This document shows positions 17,031 through 25,726 of a stretch of DNA of 64,000 nucleotides, piece after piece (the stretch's first letter is position 1; every line of letters begins with the position of its first letter). The stretch is from Thioclava electrotropha. Lineage in GTDB: Bacteria > Pseudomonadota > Alphaproteobacteria > Rhodobacterales > Rhodobacteraceae. The notes under the pieces were generated by a model. It was not told the DNA's origin and did no database searches. It saw only the letters and a program-made list of their open reading frames with translations. The translations under genes and the position numbers were made by a program. The DNA lies in the NCBI RefSeq assembly GCF_002085925.2, contig NZ_CP053562.1, positions 1,902,001 through 1,966,000 on the forward strand, given 5' to 3'.

Positions 17031-19048
17031 TCAACCACCTCCTGCAGCAGGCCAGCGATTTCTGCTTCCAGCGCCTTCAACTCGGCGTCGATCTCCTCGA
17101 GCGGGCGGGGCGGCACGTATTTGTAGAAGTAGCGGTTGAAGTTGATCTCATACCCGACCCGCCCGACACCGCCGTCCTGCGCGTCGGTGTAGCTCTCGTC
17201 CACCCAGGCAGCGGGAACGAAGGGCAGAACCTCGCGCTGCACATAGGCGCGCCAGTCCTCGTTCAGGGCTACCTGCTCGTGATCGCGCAGATCGGTGTCG
17301 GCCTCGGGATTGCCGCTCTTGTCGGTGCAGACCTCGGCGTCCTCGTCACGCTCGGACAGCGCAGATAGAACCACCTTCTTCACCGGCGCCCCCAGCTTGA
17401 CGCCAGCGGCCCGCAGAGCGCCGCTGAGCGCCTTCTCGAACTTGTCGCGGGACATCCAGCGCTCACCGCTCGGGAGCCCCTCCAAGGCCCCTAGAACGCC
17501 CGCCTGCTCATCCTCATCCAGCTTGGCGAAGGGCTTGGCCTCGCGCAGCGCCTCCAGCCCCTCGGGCGTGACCGAGAAGGCCAGCTTGAGCGGTCGTTCG
17601 ACCCGGATCTCGCGATAGCCGAAATCGGTGGTTTCAAAAATCTTCGACACGTCAGCCCAGTCCGAATTGCCGTTGAGCATGTCGTGGTAGATCCGCGCGA
17701 TCTCTTCGGTGGCTTCCTGCGGGATCTCGCGCCGTTTCGAGCCGAGCGACTTGCGCATCGATTTCCAGAACCGCTCGCCACTCGCGTCGATCAGCTGCAC
17801 CTTGCCGCGCCGGTCCCGGTCCTTGCGGTTGGTGAGCAGCCAGACATACGTCTGGATCCCGGTGTTGTAGAAGAGGTCGGTCGGAAGCGCGATGATCGCC
17901 TCGACCCAGTCGTTTTCCAGCATCCAGCGCCGGATCTCGCTCTCGCCTGAACCAGCGCCGCCGGTGAAGAGGGGCGAGCCGTTCATGACGATCCCGATGC
18001 GCGAGCCTTGCTCGTCATGGCGCATCTTGGAAATCATGTGCTGAAGGAACAGGAGCTGCCCGTCCGAGATCCGGGGCAGGCCAGCACCGAAGCGGCCCTC
18101 CATGCCAAGATCGGCCGCCTCGTCCTTGATCGGGTCTGCGTATTTCTTCCAGTCAACCCCATAGGGCGGATTGGAGAGCATGTAGTGGAAGCGTTTGCCC
18201 TGATGCGCGTCCTGGGTCAGCGTGTTGCCGAACGCGATGTTCTCGGGATTGTGCCCGGTCACCAGCATGTCGGATTTACAGATCGCGAAAGATTCCGGGT
18301 TCAGCTCCTGACCGAACAGCTCGACCCGGATACGGTCGTTGAGATCCTTCATCTCCATCTCGGCAATCGAGAGCATCCCACCGGTTCCTGCCGCTGGATC
18401 ATAGACCTGTCGGATGACGCCACTGCCGGTCAGGGCTTCCTTGTCGTTGACCAAGAGAAGCGAGACGATGAGGCGGATTACCTCGCGCGGGGTGTAGTGC
18501 TCACCGGCGGTTTCGTTCGAGATCTCCGAGAAGCGACGGATCAGGTCTTCGAAGAGATAGCCCATCTCGATGTTCGAGATGGCGTCCGGGTGCAGGTCAA
18601 TCTGCGTGAAGCGATCGAAGACCTGGTAGAGCAGCCCGGCGTCGTTGAGGCGCTTGAGCTGATCGGTGAACAGGAACTTGTCGAGGAAGATGTCCCGGAC
18701 ATTGCCCGAAAAGTTGGTGATATAGTCGATCAGGTTTCGGTGGATGTCTTTCGCATCCTGCCCCTTAAGTGAGGCGAAGGTGAAACGGGACTTGTTGTAG
18801 AGCCGGATGTTCTGGCCGACGACGCCGGAGAGAAGCGTGTCGCGCGCGTCATCGTCCATGTCCGCGGGCAGGCTTTCGGCCATGGCGAGCACATCAGGCT
18901 TGCTCGCCTCTAGAATGCAGTCCAGACGGCGCAGGACCACGAAAGGCAGGACGACCTTTCCGTATTCGGATTGCTTGAAGTCGCCGCGGAGAAGTTCTGC
19001 GATAGACCAGACGAAACTGCTTAAGCTCTTGATGTCGTTGTTGCTCAT
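17027..19048 (-). CDS. hsdM: Type I restriction-modification DNA methyltransferase (HsdM)
   Basis: The 673-aa protein is an N6-adenine methyltransferase: the catalytic motif NPPYG occurs in MLSNPPYGVDWKK, and the S-adenosylmethionine region VYDPAAGTGGMLSIAEMEM precedes it. An N-terminal helical domain (SSFVWSIAELLRG) and a long C-terminal part (to EIAGLLQEVVE) are typical. It is longer than classic EcoKI HsdM but matches the common HsdM family with an extended tail. The ATG at 19048 is preceded by GAGGGA. It is the first gene of the hsd operon; its promoter must lie in the 230-bp gap shared with the mobilization genes. Confidence 0.95.
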   Translation of the reverse strand: MSNNDIKSLSSFVWSIAELLRGDFKQSEYGKVVLPFVVLRRLDCILEASKPDVLAMAESLPADMDDDARDTLLSGVVGQNIRLYNKSRFTFASLKGQDAKDIHRNLIDYITNFSGNVRDIFLDKFLFTDQLKRLNDAGLLYQVFDRFTQIDLHPDAISNIEMGYLFEDLIRRFSEISNETAGEHYTPREVIRLIVSLLLVNDKEALTGSGVIRQVYDPAAGTGGMLSIAEMEMKDLNDRIRVELFGQELNPESFAICKSDMLVTGHNPENIAFGNTLTQDAHQGKRFHYMLSNPPYGVDWKKYADPIKDEAADLGMEGRFGAGLPRISDGQLLFLQHMISKMRHDEQGSRIGIVMNGSPLFTGGAGSGESEIRRWMLENDWVEAIIALPTDLFYNTGIQTYVWLLTNRKDRDRRGKVQLIDASGERFWKSMRKSLGSKRREIPQEATEEIARIYHDMLNGNSDWADVSKIFETTDFGYREIRVERPLKLAFSVTPEGLEALREAKPFAKLDEDEQAGVLGALEGLPSGERWMSRDKFEKALSGALRAAGVKLGAPVKKVVLSALSERDEDAEVCTDKSGNPEADTDLRDHEQVALNEDWRAYVQREVLPFVPAAWVDESYTDAQDGGVGRVGYEINFNRYFYKYVPPRPLEEIDAELKALEAEIAGLLQEVVE

Positions 19049-19094
19049 GGATCCCTCGAAATTCGCGCACAGGATGTTCTCTCGCCGGTTCCAG

Positions 19095-19278
19095 TGCAAG
19101 GCGCAATTGGGTGCGTGTCCGGGGCAGGGCGCGGCGCGGGGTTTTCTCGATCAACGCCAAGCTTCTCACTTTGCGTGATTTTGTCTGACCGTTTTTTCAG
19201 GTCCGCTTTCCATACTGAGGACACCACCCATCAAGTGAACCCGCGTGCCGGGTATCCCATGTCCAAGGAGAAGCGCAG
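19095..19278. other. Candidate oriT / shared promoter region
   Basis: This gap lies directly before mobC, where many mobilizable elements keep their transfer origin. CAAGGCGCAATT (19097-19108) resembles the nic region of Ti-plasmid/RSF1010-type origins (AAGGGCGCAAtT), with one G fewer. Short inverted repeats (TCAC-N5-GTGA; GACC-N9-GGTC) follow. The relaxase, however, looks ColE1-like, whose known nic site differs, so the match is only suggestive. The region must also hold promoters for hsdM (minus) and mobC (plus). Confidence 0.35.
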
Positions 19279-19641
19279 ATGAAAGACACAGAAGTTGAAT
19301 GTGAGGTCACAGACAAGCGCAAGCGGCGCGAGATCCGGGCAACGGATGCCGAATGGGCCGGGATCAAGAACGCAGCTTCGGCGGCTGATCTCTCGATCTC
19401 CGATTACGTCTGTCGATGCGCTCTCGCGACGGGCAATTTACCGCGCAGCAAGAAGTCGCCTGCAATCCTGATCAGGATCGAATGGGCGCTCTGTGAGCTC
19501 AACGAAATCCTTCGCGGCATTGCGCGGGAATTGGTCTCTACGGGCAAGATCGAGCCGAAGGCCTTGAATGTTCTCGTGCAATGCGAGGGCATGCTGATCA
19601 AGGTGGAGAGCGCGCTGCGCAAAAGCGGGCCGGTGCAATGA
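19279..19641 (+). CDS. mobC: Relaxosome accessory protein, MobC/MbeC-like
   Basis: The 120-aa protein has a basic ribbon-helix-helix-like start (KRKRREIRATDAEWAGIKNA then ADLSISDYVCRCAL), the pattern of MobC/MbeC proteins that bind oriT and help the relaxase open the strands. The second half (IRIEWALCELNEILRGIARE) is helical. GGAGAAG precedes the start and the stop overlaps the relaxase start by 4 bp (ATGA), so the two are translationally coupled. This indicates that the island is mobilizable, using the transfer machinery of a helper element. Confidence 0.75.
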   Translation: MKDTEVECEVTDKRKRREIRATDAEWAGIKNAASAADLSISDYVCRCALATGNLPRSKKSPAILIRIEWALCELNEILRGIARELVSTGKIEPKALNVLVQCEGMLIKVESALRKSGPVQ

Positions 19642-21308
19642 TCATCGGCTGGACGAAATTCAAGGGGCACACCCTCGGCGACTATCAGCGGCTGGTCAAT
19701 TATTTCGCCGCAGAAACGGCCGAAAAGCGGGTGAACACCTCGTTCATTTTGGTGCGGCGGCATCCGTCACCAGAGCTGCTGCGCGGCACTCCTGCGCACG
19801 TCCTGACCACGCTTGGAGCCCTGAACCATAAGCACCGTTTGTCGGCTTTCACGCTCACATTCTCGGAGGACGATATCTCGGTTCGCTCCTTTAATGCGGG
19901 CGATCCGGATCTGCGCGACACGGTGCGGCGCATTGTCGGTTTGGCCCTGGAGGTCGCGTTTCCCGGTGTGCCCAAAGATCGCCGGCCCGCAGCTCTTGTA
20001 ACGACACATACGCATACCGGAAAGCTCGAGTTGAACTTCGCGCTCCCGCGATGCGTGATCCGCGCGGATGGCCGGGTGCGAGCGCACAATCCTTCCCCGC
20101 CGAGCAAGCGCGCGCATGACGCTTGGTGGGCTTTCGTCGACACCGTCAACGCGCATTTCGGCTTTGATGACCCGGGAAATCTGGATCATGCCCGGCTCAT
20201 CAAGCTGCCGAATGGCATCGTCAAGCAGCTGGCTGAAGCGCGGAGAAACCTGCGAAGCTCTCCCTATGAAGTTCTGGAAGGGTTCATCCCTGCAGTCATC
20301 AACGAGGCGTCGAGCATTCTCGCCGAGCGCGGGGCTTTGAACCGCAAGGACTTACAAAAGGCGATCATGCCGGTCGCGAAAAACATCGGCCTGACGTTCG
20401 AAGAAAGCTCGGACTTCGGAACAACCTTTGTCTTTCGCTCCGAGGGGATTGAACAGCCGGTGACCTTTCGGGGCCCGCTGATGAGCGCGGAATGCGATGA
20501 AACCGTCTCACGCTGGCCGAGCTGGAACGAAGAACGCCAGAAGATATTGAGAGCCGCCCCTGAGAGGCTCGCCTCGCGCTGGCTCGAAATGGCAGACGAT
20601 GTTTCCGTGCGGCATAAATTCGACAAGCCCGACAGCTTCGAAGCGCTGTCTGAATTTCTCGAACCCGCACCCAAGCCAGCGCCCCGCGCTTTTCGTCAGA
20701 AGGACAGGGGACTCCAGCCGATCGCCTGCCTCCTTCATCGTCTTGTAACCGAGCACCTGATGGGCGGGCTTGTCGCGCGTCTCGTCACCGCGCTTCCCGA
20801 AAACCTCTTTTGCGACCCACTCAAAAAATTGGAGGCCCTCAATGCCCGATATGCAAAACAACAGGAACCAAGTGAAACTTCAGGACATCCTGGATCTGAT
20901 CGAGTCGAACCGACGTATCGCGGAGCTCATTCCAGATCTTCAGGCGCTCCTGGCGATCCAGAAGGAGCGCGGGGTGGTCGAACGACTGGATCAGATGATC
21001 GAGGATCTCGGCGCGATTTCGCAGCAGATCGCGGGCGCCGCGAGTATGATGGGCGACGCGATCGAAGCGTTTCAAAAGGACGCGCAGAAACGCGAGAAAC
21101 GAGAGATGGAGGTCATCGAATTGATGGCGCTGGTTCACGAGCGCTTGCAGCGCTCGGATTGAGCGAGTTGGACGCGCGGATCAAAGCGCTGCTTGCCCGC
21201 CTTGGGGCCTCTCAGGGCGATGGGGCCGAACAGATCGAAGACGCGCTCGAGCCGGCAGAGATCGGCGCGCCCGAGGAGAACGACGAACTTCTTCCCGACG
21301 GGCCGTGA
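19638..21308 (+). CDS. Mobilization relaxase, HEN type (ColE1 MbeA-like)
   Basis: The 556-aa protein begins MIIGWTKFKGHTLGDYQRLV with candidate nicking Tyr16 or Tyr22. The metal-site motif is H-T-H-T-G-K-L-E-L-N-F with His124, Glu131 and Asn133. That H-x6-E-x-N spacing equals the HEN signature of ColE1 MbeA (His97, Glu104, Asn106), not the usual three-His set. The protein would nick oriT and pilot the strand. The last 150 residues are charged, low-complexity and Arg/Asp/Gly-rich, and this stretch overlaps a second gene in another frame (20842-21162). No type IV secretion genes are present, so transfer would need a helper. Confidence 0.75.
   Translation: MIIGWTKFKGHTLGDYQRLVNYFAAETAEKRVNTSFILVRRHPSPELLRGTPAHVLTTLGALNHKHRLSAFTLTFSEDDISVRSFNAGDPDLRDTVRRIVGLALEVAFPGVPKDRRPAALVTTHTHTGKLELNFALPRCVIRADGRVRAHNPSPPSKRAHDAWWAFVDTVNAHFGFDDPGNLDHARLIKLPNGIVKQLAEARRNLRSSPYEVLEGFIPAVINEASSILAERGALNRKDLQKAIMPVAKNIGLTFEESSDFGTTFVFRSEGIEQPVTFRGPLMSAECDETVSRWPSWNEERQKILRAAPERLASRWLEMADDVSVRHKFDKPDSFEALSEFLEPAPKPAPRAFRQKDRGLQPIACLLHRLVTEHLMGGLVARLVTALPENLFCDPLKKLEALNARYAKQQEPSETSGHPGSDRVEPTYRGAHSRSSGAPGDPEGARGGRTTGSDDRGSRRDFAADRGRREYDGRRDRSVSKGRAETRETRDGGHRIDGAGSRALAALGLSELDARIKALLARLGASQGDGAEQIEDALEPAEIGAPEENDELLPDGP
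20842..21162 (+). CDS. Coiled-coil mobilization protein nested in the relaxase gene (MbeB/MbeD-like)
   Basis: This 106-aa frame lies wholly inside the relaxase gene in a different frame. It starts MPDMQNNRNQVKLQDILDLI with GGAGG at 20831-20835, an excellent ribosome binding site that the relaxase frame does not need. The product is a heptad-rich helix (ERLDQMIEDLGAISQQIAGA then QKDAQKREKREMEVIELMAL). ColE1 has the same architecture: mbeB and mbeD are nested in mbeA and aid mobilization. In this stretch the nested frame looks more protein-like than the relaxase frame. Confidence 0.6.
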   Translation: MPDMQNNRNQVKLQDILDLIESNRRIAELIPDLQALLAIQKERGVVERLDQMIEDLGAISQQIAGAASMMGDAIEAFQKDAQKREKREMEVIELMALVHERLQRSD

Positions 21309-21328
21309 GCGCTTTGGGCGTCACAAGC

Positions 21329-23215
21329 TCAATAGACGATCGGCAACCTCTCGATCGCGTATCTAAGCAATTCGATTTCGGAGCCCTTCTCGTAATCAGT
21401 TTCGTGAACATCCTTACCTTCGTGCGCGACGATTTCGCGCACGACGACTTCCGGCACGGTGGTGTCGCGGCTGAGAATATTCTGCACATAGTGCTTCATC
21501 GAATGCAGCGAGAGCTTCTTGCCTTCTTCAGGGCCGATCGTTTGATCGATGATCTGGCGCATCCTTCTTGACACATCGCGACCAAAAACTTTGAGCGTTG
21601 CGTCATAAAGGTCCGGAAAAAGAAAGCGCTCGCCTGCTTTTCGTTGTGCCTCGACATGCTCGAGCAGGCCGAGCGCGATCAGGCGGGAGTGGATCGGGAT
21701 GCGGCGTTTGGAAGCTTGGGTTTTGATCCGCCGCTCCTCCGTGAAGTCGATGTCGAAATACGCGATGCCATTATCGTCTTTGATAGCAGCTGTCGGCAGC
21801 CCGGCAATCTCGGCACGACGAAGCCCGGAATAGGCGCAGATCAGCGGGACCCAGAAGATGCCGTTCCGATAGATTACGGAACCGGGTCGCAGCTGATGAT
21901 ATTCCGATTTCGAGCCGGTCCAGACTGGAGACGTGAAGAGTTCGCGCAGCTGCTCCGCGGTGAACTTGTCGCGACGTTGGTTGGCGCGTTCCTTTTCTCG
22001 GCGGCGAAGCTTGTTCGGTTGCAGGGCGGGGTCGACCTTGATCCCTTCCTCCTGCGCCCAGGTGACGACTTGTTGAAGATGGTCGATATGCCGGTTCAGA
22101 GTGCCGATCGCGAGGCCGACTTTTTCGGGAGGCAGACTGGCCGACCGATCCAATAGTTGTTTCAACGTGGCGTTGGCGTCCTTGGAGCTTTTGCCCCAGC
22201 TTTTCGGCACCTTGTAGAGCAACTCGCGGAATCGGGCGGCGTCGCTCTTGTGAATCTTTGTCAGGTCCCGTTTTCCCGTCAGCGTGACAAAGAGGCGCCC
22301 GAAGGTGACGTATTGCCGAAGTGTCTTCTCTTCGATTCCCTCTTTGCGCTTGGCCGCGCTCATGCGCTCGATCACGGCGAAGATGTCCGGGTCATAGTCA
22401 TGTCCGACTTCGGCGGAGTCTGGGTCTGGGCTTGCTTCAATGGGGCGCGAAATGCCAGATTCAGGTTTCGCCATGGTCTCAGCGCGCGGCGTGTGGTCGG
22501 ACTTTGAGCCTTCGGGCGTGTCAACAGGTGATGCGAACAGCATCGAACCGAGCCCTTCAACAATTTCAGCTGCCATGTCCTGCGCGGGCTGAGGCGGGGC
22601 GGAGGAAAATCGTTCCCATGCAGCCGCCTTAGCTGCAGCGGTCAACTGACGGAGTTGCAAAGTTTCATACGCACCCATGGTGTCTCGGTCCGTGAGCTCA
22701 AGGAATTCGCGCCTATGGCGGTTAGACATGCCTTCGCTCAAAAGGCTGCGTGACAGGAGATCGAGCGTGTTTTCGAGGCATTCAATATCCCCGCAACTTG
22801 CACCTTCCGCTTCGAGCTGAAGACGGAGCGGGGCATCTAAGGTTGCCTCCAGACCTCGATCTGCAAGCAAACGCCACGCTTTGCGATGGGCCCAGTCGAG
22901 CCTGCGATCTTCGTCATCGTAGCCGCCATCCATCTTCTGGATCAGCTGCAACCTCTCGAGCTTAGCCATCTCGGCTTGCGCCACTTGGCTGAGCCAGGCT
23001 CGCGCCTCAGTTTTCGTCAGGTAGTTCTTATCGATTGCTTCAAACACTTGCTCGCTCTCCACGGTTAATTTGCGAGCGATTATAATGGCTTTCTCGCGGT
23101 CGCGGGTGCGCAAAGAGACCTGTAGGTCGCAGATTCCTGTGGATTGCGAACGAATCTTTCGCCGCCATTGATAGGTCTGGCCGCGTTTCGAGAGGTGTGG
23201 TTGTGAGTGAAGCAT
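21329..23215 (-). CDS. Tyrosine integrase (DUF6538-type N-terminus)
   Basis: The 628-aa site-specific recombinase has an N-terminal DUF6538-like segment (PHLSKRGQTYQWRRKI), a core-binding domain and a catalytic domain with Arg in CAYSGLRRAEIAGL, Lys in KTQASKRRIPI, HSMKH, HEGKDVHETDY (C-terminal Tyr). The second catalytic Arg of the usual HxxR motif is Lys here (codon AAG); the relic copy at 1686-2393 keeps Arg. This may weaken or abolish recombination. The gene points away from tRNA-Asn, starts 122 bp from it, and should have inserted and excised the 20.8-kb island. The stop lies 20 bp beyond the convergent relaxase stop. Confidence 0.9.
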   Translation of the reverse strand: MLHSQPHLSKRGQTYQWRRKIRSQSTGICDLQVSLRTRDREKAIIIARKLTVESEQVFEAIDKNYLTKTEARAWLSQVAQAEMAKLERLQLIQKMDGGYDDEDRRLDWAHRKAWRLLADRGLEATLDAPLRLQLEAEGASCGDIECLENTLDLLSRSLLSEGMSNRHRREFLELTDRDTMGAYETLQLRQLTAAAKAAAWERFSSAPPQPAQDMAAEIVEGLGSMLFASPVDTPEGSKSDHTPRAETMAKPESGISRPIEASPDPDSAEVGHDYDPDIFAVIERMSAAKRKEGIEEKTLRQYVTFGRLFVTLTGKRDLTKIHKSDAARFRELLYKVPKSWGKSSKDANATLKQLLDRSASLPPEKVGLAIGTLNRHIDHLQQVVTWAQEEGIKVDPALQPNKLRRREKERANQRRDKFTAEQLRELFTSPVWTGSKSEYHQLRPGSVIYRNGIFWVPLICAYSGLRRAEIAGLPTAAIKDDNGIAYFDIDFTEERRIKTQASKRRIPIHSRLIALGLLEHVEAQRKAGERFLFPDLYDATLKVFGRDVSRRMRQIIDQTIGPEEGKKLSLHSMKHYVQNILSRDTTVPEVVVREIVAHEGKDVHETDYEKGSEIELLRYAIERLPIVY

Positions 23216-23260
23216 GCGCGTTTCCCCAACTGGGGCGGATCGCGCGGAACCTAGTTATCT

Positions 23261-23282
23261 GGTGTGACACCTTGGTGTGACA
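23261..23282. repeat. Two arm-type repeats, right island end
   Basis: GGTGTGACA at 23261-23269 and 23274-23282, with the same 13-bp period as at 2604-2625, lies between the integrase start and tRNA-Asn. Occurrence at both ends of the island and nowhere else noticed suggests binding sites for integrase arms or an excisionase; they could also regulate the integrase promoter. Confidence 0.6.
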
Positions 23283-23336
23283 GATACGATGCCAACTTAA
23301 GGTGTCGCCAATGAAATCAAAGGCTTAAGGGAAAGT

Positions 23337-23357
23337 TGGCTCCGGCGGTAGGGATCG
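23337..23357 (+). repeat. Right attachment site (inside tRNA-Asn 3' end)
   Basis: This is the intact copy of the 21-bp repeat also present at 2518-2538. It covers the CCA end, the acceptor 3' strand and part of the T arm of tRNA-Asn, so insertion leaves the tRNA functional. Confidence 0.85.
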
Positions 23358-23411
23358 AACCTACGACCAATTGATTAACAGTCAACTGCTCTACCGCTGA
23401 GCTACGCCGGA
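23337..23411 (-). tRNA. tRNA-Asn (GTT)
   Basis: Read on the minus strand the 75-nt gene starts TCCGGCGTAGCTCAGCGG, has anticodon stem-loop with GTT (GACTGTTAATC), a GGTTCGATCC T arm and the acceptor end CCGCCGGAG with encoded CCA. All four arms pair. Its 3' end is the insertion target of the island. Confidence 0.97.
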
Positions 23412-23482
23412 ACATGTGAGGGTGTATATGAATCTCGAATTGGGATGTCCAGAGGGTTCTGGCGAAAAATTTCAGGCTTTCG

Positions 23483-24355
23483 TCACGTCAGCGAAAATAG
23501 CGCCTCCGGGCGCAGGTCGGGCGCGGCGGTGACTTGGTTTTGCACTGACATTTCAACGAGATGCGCGAAGACGTTGCGCTCGGCCGCGGGCAGGAGGGCT
23601 GCGGGCACGTCGGTGTAGATCGCGCGGGTGAGGCCCTGCGGGGTGGCCGGACGCTCGGTGAGGGCGCTTCGGATCTGTTCGGTGCGGGCGTCGCGATGCG
23701 CGCGCTGACTCGCGATCAGGGTTTGGGGGTCAGTCACCGGGTCGCCGTGGCCGGGATAGAGGATGCGCGGGCTCTGCGCCTCGATCCGCGCGAGCGAGCG
23801 GTAATAGTCGCCCAAATCGCCGTCGGGTGGCGAGATCAGCGTCGAGGACCAGCCCATCACCACATCGCCGGTCAGAAGCGCATCGCCCATCGCGAAGCTC
23901 AGATGGTTGCAGAAATGGCCGGGCGTGTGCAGCGCGGTGAGCGACCAGTCGCCATGGCTCAGCGTCTCGCCGTCCTCAATGAGGATGTCGGGGTCGAAGG
24001 CGTTATCGACCCCTTCGCCGCCGCCCGCATGGCCGCGCGCCGCGAGTTCCGCCATTACAGGTGCGCGCCCGGATTCGGGCGGGCCGAAGGCGAGGATCGG
24101 CGCGCCCGTGGCCTCGGCCAAGAGCCGTGCGCCGGGGGAATGGTCGAGATGCGCATGGGTGACGAGGATATGGCTGACACGTTCACCCGGTGCGAGCGCG
24201 TCGAGCAGCGCCTGCAGATGGGCAGGATCGGCGGGGCCGGGATCGACCACCGCGACCTCGCCCGTGCCGATGACATAGGTGCAGGTGCCGGTATAGGTCA
24301 TGGGGGACGGGTTCGGTGCGATGATCCGACGCAAGCCGGGCTGCAATTCTTCCAT
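23483..24355 (-). CDS. MBL-fold metallo-hydrolase (glyoxalase II / LACTB2-like)
   Basis: The 290-aa protein carries the metallo-beta-lactamase motif THAHLDH, further metal ligands in LHTPGHFCNHLSF and LTGDVVMG, and LYPGHGDPV, followed by a C-terminal winged-helix-like tail (ALLPAAERNVFAHLVEM) as in LACTB2-type hydrolases. The substrate is probably a thioester or phosphodiester; it cannot be named from sequence. The start at 24355 (MEELQPGL) has GGAGGG upstream. It is divergent from the histidine kinase gene 36 bp away. Confidence 0.88.
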   Translation of the reverse strand: MEELQPGLRRIIAPNPSPMTYTGTCTYVIGTGEVAVVDPGPADPAHLQALLDALAPGERVSHILVTHAHLDHSPGARLLAEATGAPILAFGPPESGRAPVMAELAARGHAGGGEGVDNAFDPDILIEDGETLSHGDWSLTALHTPGHFCNHLSFAMGDALLTGDVVMGWSSTLISPPDGDLGDYYRSLARIEAQSPRILYPGHGDPVTDPQTLIASQRAHRDARTEQIRSALTERPATPQGLTRAIYTDVPAALLPAAERNVFAHLVEMSVQNQVTAAPDLRPEALFSLT

Positions 24356-24391
24356 CTTTCCCTCCATCGCGGCCATCGTTAGGGTTCTGGC

Positions 24392-25726
24392 ATGAAATTT
24401 CGCTGGCTGAAACAGATGATGCCGCGCGGGCTTTATGGGCGGGCCGCGCTGATCCTGATTCTGCCGGTGGTCACGATCCAGCTCGTGGTCTCGGTCGTCT
24501 TCATTCAGCGCCATTTCGAGCGTGTCACGCAGCAGATGACCGAAGGGATGGTGCGCGAGATCGCTCTGCTCGATCAGGTCGCGACCAATGCGCCGACGGC
24601 GGAGGTTGCGCGCGAACGGCTCGACGTGCTCGACAAGACGCTGAACTTCGCCTCGCAATTTCCGGCGCCCACGAATCTTGCGTCGCAGCGGGGCGATACA
24701 CGTAGTTTCTTCGATCTGACCGGGATCGTGGTGATCTCGACGCTGCGGGCGAACCTGTCGCAGATCCGCTCCATCGATCTCGACAACAACACCAATTCCG
24801 TGCGGGTGGTGCAGGAGACGCCGAACGGACCGCTCGCGGTGACCTTCGCGCGCAGCCGGGTGTCGGCGTCGAATCCGCACCAATTGCTCGTTCTGATGGT
24901 CTTTGTTTCCATTCTGATGACGCTGATCGCCTATATCTTCCTGCGCAATCAGCTGCGTCCGATCCGCAGGCTGAGCCATGCGGCGGAGGAATTCGGCAAG
25001 GGGCGCAACCTGAATTACCGCGTCTCGGGGGCGACGGAGGTGCGCGCTGCGGGCCGCGCCTTCCTCGATATGCGCAACCGGATCGAGCGGCAGATCGAAC
25101 AGCGCACGTTGATGCTCTCGGGTGTCAGCCACGATCTGCGCACGCCGCTCACGCGTCTGCGGCTCGGGCTGTCGATGATGGAGGAGAACGACGAGGTCCG
25201 CGCGATGGAGCGTGACGTCGACGAGATGGGGCGCCTTGTCGATGCGTTTCTCGAATTCTCGCGCGACGGGGCGTCGCATGGCGAGCCGGAGACGCTGCCG
25301 ATCTGCGGCTTCGTCGCCGGCGTGGTGGAGGATATGCGGCGGATGGGGCGCGATGTGGCGCTTGTCGATTGCGACAGCGAAGAGGAGGCGACCTTCCGCC
25401 CCGATGCGCTCAAACGCGCCTTGGCGAATCTGATCGGCAACGCGGTGCGCTACGGCACGCGCGCGGAGATCACCGTCTCGATCGCGCGCACGGGGTGGCG
25501 AATCGCGGTGCATGATGACGGGCCGGGCATCCCGCCCGAACGCCGCGAGGAGGCGATCCGGCCATTTACCCGGCTCGACCCGGCGCGCAATCAGGATCGC
25601 GGGCAGGGCGTCGGACTGGGGCTTTCGATCACCGCCGACATCCTGCGCCGCCACGGTGGATCGCTGAAACTTGGGCGATCCGAACGGCTTGGCGGCTTGA
25701 TGGCCGAGATGATCCTACCCCGGTGA
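24392..25726 (+). CDS. Sensor histidine kinase (EnvZ-like)
   Basis: The 444-aa membrane kinase has one transmembrane helix near residues 15-38, a periplasmic domain of about 125 residues, a second helix near 165-185, a HAMP linker, the phospho-accepting His247 in SGVSHDLRTPLTRLRLGL, and ATPase motifs (LANLIGNAVRYG, HDDGPGIP, GQGVGLGLSI). The architecture matches EnvZ-type kinases of alphaproteobacteria. No response regulator gene adjoins it here, so its partner must lie elsewhere. The signal sensed is unknown. Confidence 0.92.
   Translation: MKFRWLKQMMPRGLYGRAALILILPVVTIQLVVSVVFIQRHFERVTQQMTEGMVREIALLDQVATNAPTAEVARERLDVLDKTLNFASQFPAPTNLASQRGDTRSFFDLTGIVVISTLRANLSQIRSIDLDNNTNSVRVVQETPNGPLAVTFARSRVSASNPHQLLVLMVFVSILMTLIAYIFLRNQLRPIRRLSHAAEEFGKGRNLNYRVSGATEVRAAGRAFLDMRNRIERQIEQRTLMLSGVSHDLRTPLTRLRLGLSMMEENDEVRAMERDVDEMGRLVDAFLEFSRDGASHGEPETLPICGFVAGVVEDMRRMGRDVALVDCDSEEEATFRPDALKRALANLIGNAVRYGTRAEITVSIARTGWRIAVHDDGPGIPPERREEAIRPFTRLDPARNQDRGQGVGLGLSITADILRRHGGSLKLGRSERLGGLMAEMILPR

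Noticed and set aside
24356..25654. N-terminal extension of the MBL hydrolase frame through the histidine kinase gene
   Set aside because: The true start at 24355 has a good ribosome binding site and matches the family; the extension is antisense to a clear kinase.
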